From positions 1 through 9,430 of the forward strand of contig CATPAO010000133.1 in assembly GCA_955652025.1 (NCBI GenBank): 9,430 nt of DNA. The letters run 5' to 3'. The position numbers were made by a program, and so were the translations under genes. The notes below the pieces were generated by a model, which was not told the DNA's origin, did not search any database, and saw nothing but the letters and a program-made list of their open reading frames with translations. The stretch comes from Casimicrobiaceae bacterium. Its GTDB lineage: Bacteria > Pseudomonadota > Gammaproteobacteria > Burkholderiales > Casimicrobiaceae. Positions within the stretch are counted from its first letter, which is position 1, and each line of letters starts with the position of its first letter. Shown in pieces: positions 5,870 through 9,430 of the stretch.

Positions 5870-7141
5870 ATGCCCGGCCCGCTCGCGCACCTGACGGTGC
5901 TCGACCTGTCCCGCGTGCTCGCGGGGCCGTGGTGCACACAGCTTCTCGCCGATCTCGGCGCGACGGTCATCAAGGTCGAGCGTCCCGGCAGCGGCGACGA
6001 CACGCGCGCGTGGGGACCTCCATATCTGAAGGACGCCGACGGGCGCGATACGACCGAGTCGGCGTACTACCTGTCGTGCAACCGCGGCAAGCTTTCGGTG
6101 GCGCTCGATTTCACGCAAGCAGCCGGACAACGCATCGTCCGCGATCTCGCGCAGCGCGCCGATGTGCTGGTCGAAAACTACAAGGTCGGCGGACTCGCGA
6201 AATACGGTCTCGACTACGCGAGCGTCGCTCCTGTCAATTCGCGGCTGGTCTACTGTTCGATCACCGGCTTCGGCCAGGACGGCCCGTACGCCGATCGTGC
6301 CGGTTACGATTTCATCATCCAAGGCATGAGCGGATTCATGAGCGTCACCGGCGAGCGCGACGATTTGCCGGGCGGCGGGCCGCAAAAGGCCGGGATCGCG
6401 ATCTCGGACCTGATGACGGGCATGTACGCGGCCGTCGCGATTCTCGCGGCGCTCGCGGCGCGCGAGCGGACGGGGCAGGGCGCGTTCATCGACACTTGCC
6501 TGCTCGATTCGGCGGTCGCGATGATGGCGACGCTCAACCTCAATTACCTCGTCACCGGAAATGCGCCGCAACGGGCCGGCAACGCGCACCAGAGCATCGT
6601 TCCCTACCAGGCATTCGCGTGCGCGGACGGTCACCTCATTCTCGCCGTCGGCAACGACGCACAGTTCGCGAAATTCTGCGCCGTGGCCGGCCATCCGGAA
6701 TGGGCGCTGGACCCGCGCTATGTGACCAATGCGGAGCGTGTCCGGCGGCGCGACGAAATCGTTCCGCTGATCGCCGGCGTTATGCAAAGCCGAACACGCG
6801 GCGCGTGGCAAGCCGCGCTCGAGCCGCAAGGCGTGCCATGCGGGCCGATCAATTCACTCGACCAGGTGTTCGCCGACCCGCAACTCGCGGCGCGACATCT
6901 GCGCTTCGATCTTCCGCACGCGTTGGCCGGCACGGTGCCGCAGGTTGCGACGCCGATTCGCTACTCTGGCGCGCCGCTCGCGTACGATAGACCACCGCCG
7001 CTTCTCGGCGAGCACACGGCGCAGGTCCTGCGCGACCGGCTCGGGTACGATGCGGCGGCGATCGAATCGCTGGCGCAACGAGGCGTGGTCGCCGTCGGCA
7101 ATCAAACCCTTCGTAGCCTGGAATCGAAAGAAAGCCGTTGA
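5870..7141 (+). CDS. family III CoA-transferase (CaiB/BaiF)
   Basis: This 423-residue cytoplasmic enzyme moves CoA between carboxylic acids through acyl-aspartyl intermediates. The N-terminus has LDLSRVLAGPWCTQLLADLG (11-30) and VIKVERPGSGDDTR (33-46), both CoA-binding features, then NRGKLSVALD (71-80), VLVENYKVGGLAKYGLDY (99-116) and GFGQDGPYADRAGYD (133-147). Asp180 in AGIAISDLMTG aligns with the catalytic Asp of formyl-CoA transferase. The GGGPQKAG lead to that Asp and IVPYQAFACADGHLILAVGN resemble the branch containing succinate/glutarate-type transferases, but the substrates cannot be assigned. Racemases of the same fold are less likely. It starts three bases after the cyclase/TPR stop, probably by translational coupling, since no strong Shine-Dalgarno is evident. 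The last 16 or so residues form a tail beyond the usual end. Its stop TGA 7139-7141 overlaps the next start. Confidence 0.92.
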   Translation: MPGPLAHLTVLDLSRVLAGPWCTQLLADLGATVIKVERPGSGDDTRAWGPPYLKDADGRDTTESAYYLSCNRGKLSVALDFTQAAGQRIVRDLAQRADVLVENYKVGGLAKYGLDYASVAPVNSRLVYCSITGFGQDGPYADRAGYDFIIQGMSGFMSVTGERDDLPGGGPQKAGIAISDLMTGMYAAVAILAALAARERTGQGAFIDTCLLDSAVAMMATLNLNYLVTGNAPQRAGNAHQSIVPYQAFACADGHLILAVGNDAQFAKFCAVAGHPEWALDPRYVTNAERVRRRDEIVPLIAGVMQSRTRGAWQAALEPQGVPCGPINSLDQVFADPQLAARHLRFDLPHALAGTVPQVATPIRYSGAPLAYDRPPPLLGEHTAQVLRDRLGYDAAAIESLAQRGVVAVGNQTLRSLESKESR

Positions 7142-9430
7142 ATGCACTGACCCGCAAGCCCCTGTTCTGGATCGCCTATGCCGCGTTGTCGGCGGCGGCG
7201 ATCATCGTCGCGGCGCGCCTCTTCCCGCTTGCGATCCCGCTCGTCAACCTCGACGTCAAGCTCTCGCGCGGCGAAGCGATGGCCAAGGCCGAAGCCTTGG
7301 CGGCGCGACTCAAGCTCGCGCCGGCAGACGCGCGCATCGCCGCGCGGTTCAATCACGACGGGGCGACGCAAAACTACGTCGAGCTGGAGGGCGGCGGCCG
7401 GCCCGCGTTTGCCGAGCTGACGCGGGGCGACGTCTATGCGCCGTATTGGTGGGACGTGCGACTGTTCACGCTGGGCTCGATCGACGAAGCCGTCATCCGC
7501 TTCAAGCCGGATGGAGCGCTGAACGGATTCGCGCGTCGCCTCGCCGAGACCTATGTGCGCGATCCCACGACCAAAGCGCTCCCCGCCGCGGCGGCACGCT
7601 CGCTCGCCGAGGAACGCGCGCACGACGATTGGGGCATCGACTTCGCGCGCTATCGATTCCTCGAGCAATCGCAGCAGACGCAAAAAAACGACCGCGTCGA
7701 CCACAGCTTCGTCTACGAGCGACCCGAACAGCTTGGCGAGGCGCGCGTGCGGTTGCGGCTCGTCGTCGCCGGCGACGAGCTGACCGGCGTCATGCCGTTC
7801 GTATTCATCCCCGAGGCGTTCGGCCGGCGGTTCCAAGAGCTGCGAAGCGCGAACAATCTGATCGCCAACATCGCCGGCGCTTCGGCCGGCGTCCTCTACG
7901 GGCTCGGCGGCACGATTCTGGGCGTGCTTTGGCTGCTGCGGCGACATGGGCTCGTATGGCGGCCGGCGTTTATCGCGGGACTGATCGTCGGGGGCTTGAT
8001 GGCGCTCTCGAATCTCGCGGCCACGCCCGCCGCGTGGTTCGGTGCCGACACGACCGAAACGACGACGACATTGTGGCTGAAGCAGGCCGCCGCCACGATC
8101 TTCCTGTTCACCGCCAGCGGACTGGGCTACGCGCTCGCGTTCATGGCGGCCGAATCGCTGGCGCGTCGCGCATTTCCGCGACATCCGCAGTGGTGGCGGA
8201 TTTGGTCGCGCGAGGCGGGGGCGACCAAGCAAATCCTCGGACGCACCCTCGGCGGCTATCTTTTCGTGCCGCTCGAGCTCGCGCTTGTGATGCTCTTCTA
8301 TTACGCGACCAACCGTTGGCTGGGCTGGTGGCAGCCTTCGGAGATGCTTTCCGATCCCAACATCCTGAGCTCCGCGGTGCCCGCGCTGTCGCCGATCGCG
8401 ATGTCGCTGCAGGCGGGTTTCATGGAGGAGTGCGTGTTTCGCGCGATTCCGCTCGCGCTGGGCGCGCTGATCGGCGCGCATTACGGTCGCCGCCGCCTGG
8501 GAATCGCGCTGGCGTTCGTGTTGCAGGCGCTGGTGTTCGGCGGCGCGCATGCCAACTACCCCGGTTTCCCTTCGTACTCGCGACTGGTCGAGTTGATCGT
8601 GCCGTCGATGATCTGGGCGCTGATCTTCCTGCGCTTCGGTCTCTTGCCCACGGTCCTGCTGCATGCGCTGTTCGACCTGACGCTGTTCTCCATTCCGGTG
8701 TTCCTGGTCGATGCGCCCGGCGCGCTCCCCCAGCAGGCGCTGATCGTCGCGGCCGGCCTCGTGCCGCTCGCAATCATTCTGTGGCGCCGCGCCCGATCGG
8801 GAGCGTGGCGTGAACTTCCCGACGCGCTTCGCAACGGCGCCTGGCAACCGCTCGTCCCGGAGGCCGCAATAGCGCCACCCGTCGCCCCGCGCACGGTGAC
8901 GGGCGTTTCGGGGCCCGCGGCCGTTTTTCAGCGCGCGTTGCCGCTCCTGGGTGTCGCCGGACTCGCCGCCTGGTGGGTCTTTGCGCCGTTTCGCCCCGAC
9001 GTCCCGACGTTGGCGATCGATCGCAACGCGGCGATCGCCATTGCGGACCGGGCACTCGCCGATCATGGCGTCACGCTTCCCGCCGGATGGCGCAAGATGG
9101 CCACGGTGCGGCTCGCCAACGACGACTCGGAGCAATGGACGTGGCATAAGTTCGTGTGGCGGGAGGCGGGTGCCGACGCGTACCGAGCGCTTATCGGCGG
9201 CGCGCTCGCGCCGCCCGTGTGGGATGTCCGCTACGCGAAGTTCGAGGGCGACGTGGCCGAGCGCGCCGAGGAGTGGCGCCTGACGATCACCAGCGACGGC
9301 GGCGTCCGCACGTTCCGCCACGCGCTGCCGGAGGCGCGGACCGGCGCACAGCTCGCCAAGGACGCGGCGCTTGCGCTTGCCGAGCGAGAATTACACGCGC
9401 GGTTCGGGCTCGATCCGGCGACGCTCAAAG
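7138..9430 (+). CDS. large CPBP-family (Abi) intramembrane metalloprotease with duplicated flanking domains, 3'-truncated
   Basis: An open frame of 764 codons runs off the window. The best start is TTG 7138, overlapping the preceding stop (TTGA), with purine-rich GAAAGAAAG at 7126-7134; the next in-frame ATG (7279) would delete the first helix. A signal-anchor helix (about 9-30) leads to a soluble domain (about 36-235). Then come membrane helices near 241-267, 277-297, 316-340, 372-398, 417-448, 456-476, 486-525, 532-551 and 600-618, and a second soluble domain from about 622. The CPBP motifs are complete: EE and Arg in MEECVFRA (Glu430, Glu431, Arg435), Phe467 and His471 in FGGAH, and His509 and Asp513 in HALFD. 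Members are CAAX-processing-type or bacteriocin-immunity proteases; the substrate here is unknown. The two soluble domains are homologous to each other. The total length, probably well over 800 residues, greatly exceeds the 200-300 of minimal family members. Confidence 0.87.
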   Translation, partial: MNALTRKPLFWIAYAALSAAAIIVAARLFPLAIPLVNLDVKLSRGEAMAKAEALAARLKLAPADARIAARFNHDGATQNYVELEGGGRPAFAELTRGDVYAPYWWDVRLFTLGSIDEAVIRFKPDGALNGFARRLAETYVRDPTTKALPAAAARSLAEERAHDDWGIDFARYRFLEQSQQTQKNDRVDHSFVYERPEQLGEARVRLRLVVAGDELTGVMPFVFIPEAFGRRFQELRSANNLIANIAGASAGVLYGLGGTILGVLWLLRRHGLVWRPAFIAGLIVGGLMALSNLAATPAAWFGADTTETTTTLWLKQAAATIFLFTASGLGYALAFMAAESLARRAFPRHPQWWRIWSREAGATKQILGRTLGGYLFVPLELALVMLFYYATNRWLGWWQPSEMLSDPNILSSAVPALSPIAMSLQAGFMEECVFRAIPLALGALIGAHYGRRRLGIALAFVLQALVFGGAHANYPGFPSYSRLVELIVPSMIWALIFLRFGLLPTVLLHALFDLTLFSIPVFLVDAPGALPQQALIVAAGLVPLAIILWRRARSGAWRELPDALRNGAWQPLVPEAAIAPPVAPRTVTGVSGPAAVFQRALPLLGVAGLAAWWVFAPFRPDVPTLAIDRNAAIAIADRALADHGVTLPAGWRKMATVRLANDDSEQWTWHKFVWREAGADAYRALIGGALAPPVWDVRYAKFEGDVAERAEEWRLTITSDGGVRTFRHALPEARTGAQLAKDAALALAERELHARFGLDPATLK

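Noticed and set aside
5543..6829. Minus-strand open frame (428 codons) over the CoA-transferase gene
   Set aside because: It is a shadow of the CoA-transferase and TPR coding sequence, with composition-driven openness only.
6945..8813. Long plus-strand open frame (622 codons) overlapping the CoA-transferase end and CPBP gene
   Set aside because: It is Arg/Ala-rich and lacks motifs. The frame from 7138 encodes the conserved membrane protease instead.
7102..9321. Very long minus-strand open frame (739 codons)
   Set aside because: It is antisense to the CPBP gene, whose frame has helices, protease motifs and an internal duplication. The minus frame has Arg/Gln/Glu-rich composition with none.

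Overview
The window is GC-rich and densely packed, with every convincing gene on the + strand. Codon use, a close match of the first gene to E. coli DmlA, the three-gene form of transhydrogenase and the type of adenylate cyclase suggest a proteobacterium, most likely a betaproteobacterium near Burkholderiales. The taxon is inference; there is no rRNA or phage/IS content to test it.

Layout: (1) 1-772, the 3' two thirds of a D-malate/tartrate dehydrogenase gene. (2) 773-929, a short intergenic stretch with a degenerate 7-nt tandem repeat. (3) 930-3959, pntAA-pntAB-pntB, the three polypeptides of the proton-translocating NAD(P) transhydrogenase. Between pntAB and pntB lies a 159-nt linker holding two perfect 57-bp direct repeats, read as two tiny overlapping ORFs. 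(4) 3973-5866, a membrane-anchored class III adenylate cyclase with a TolB-N/FlgO-like domain and C-terminal TPRs, broken by a one-base frameshift near 5287-5290. (5) 5870-7141, a family III (CaiB/BaiF) CoA-transferase. (6) 7138 to the window end, a large CPBP-family (Abi) membrane protease, open at the 3' end, whose membrane core is flanked by two related soluble domains.

From 930 onward gene gaps are 27 nt or less or overlaps, apart from the repeat linker, so pntAA through the CPBP gene may be one transcript of more than 8 kb. The transhydrogenase part is functionally clear: PntAA binds NAD(H), PntAB and PntB form the proton channel, and PntB binds NADP(H). The link of cyclase, CoA-transferase and membrane protease to it is only positional.

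The most unusual feature is the pntAB-pntB linker: duplicated repeat, stop/start-coupled mini-ORFs, a repeat-borne Shine-Dalgarno-like sequence that the same repeat can also base-pair with, and an apparent relic of the pntB start. Second is the domain duplication around the CPBP core. Third are the frameshift and an Asp-to-Glu change at a metal-binding position in the cyclase. I found no tRNA, rRNA, CRISPR array, insertion sequence or convincing intrinsic terminator. No stretch over 300 bases lacks a gene.
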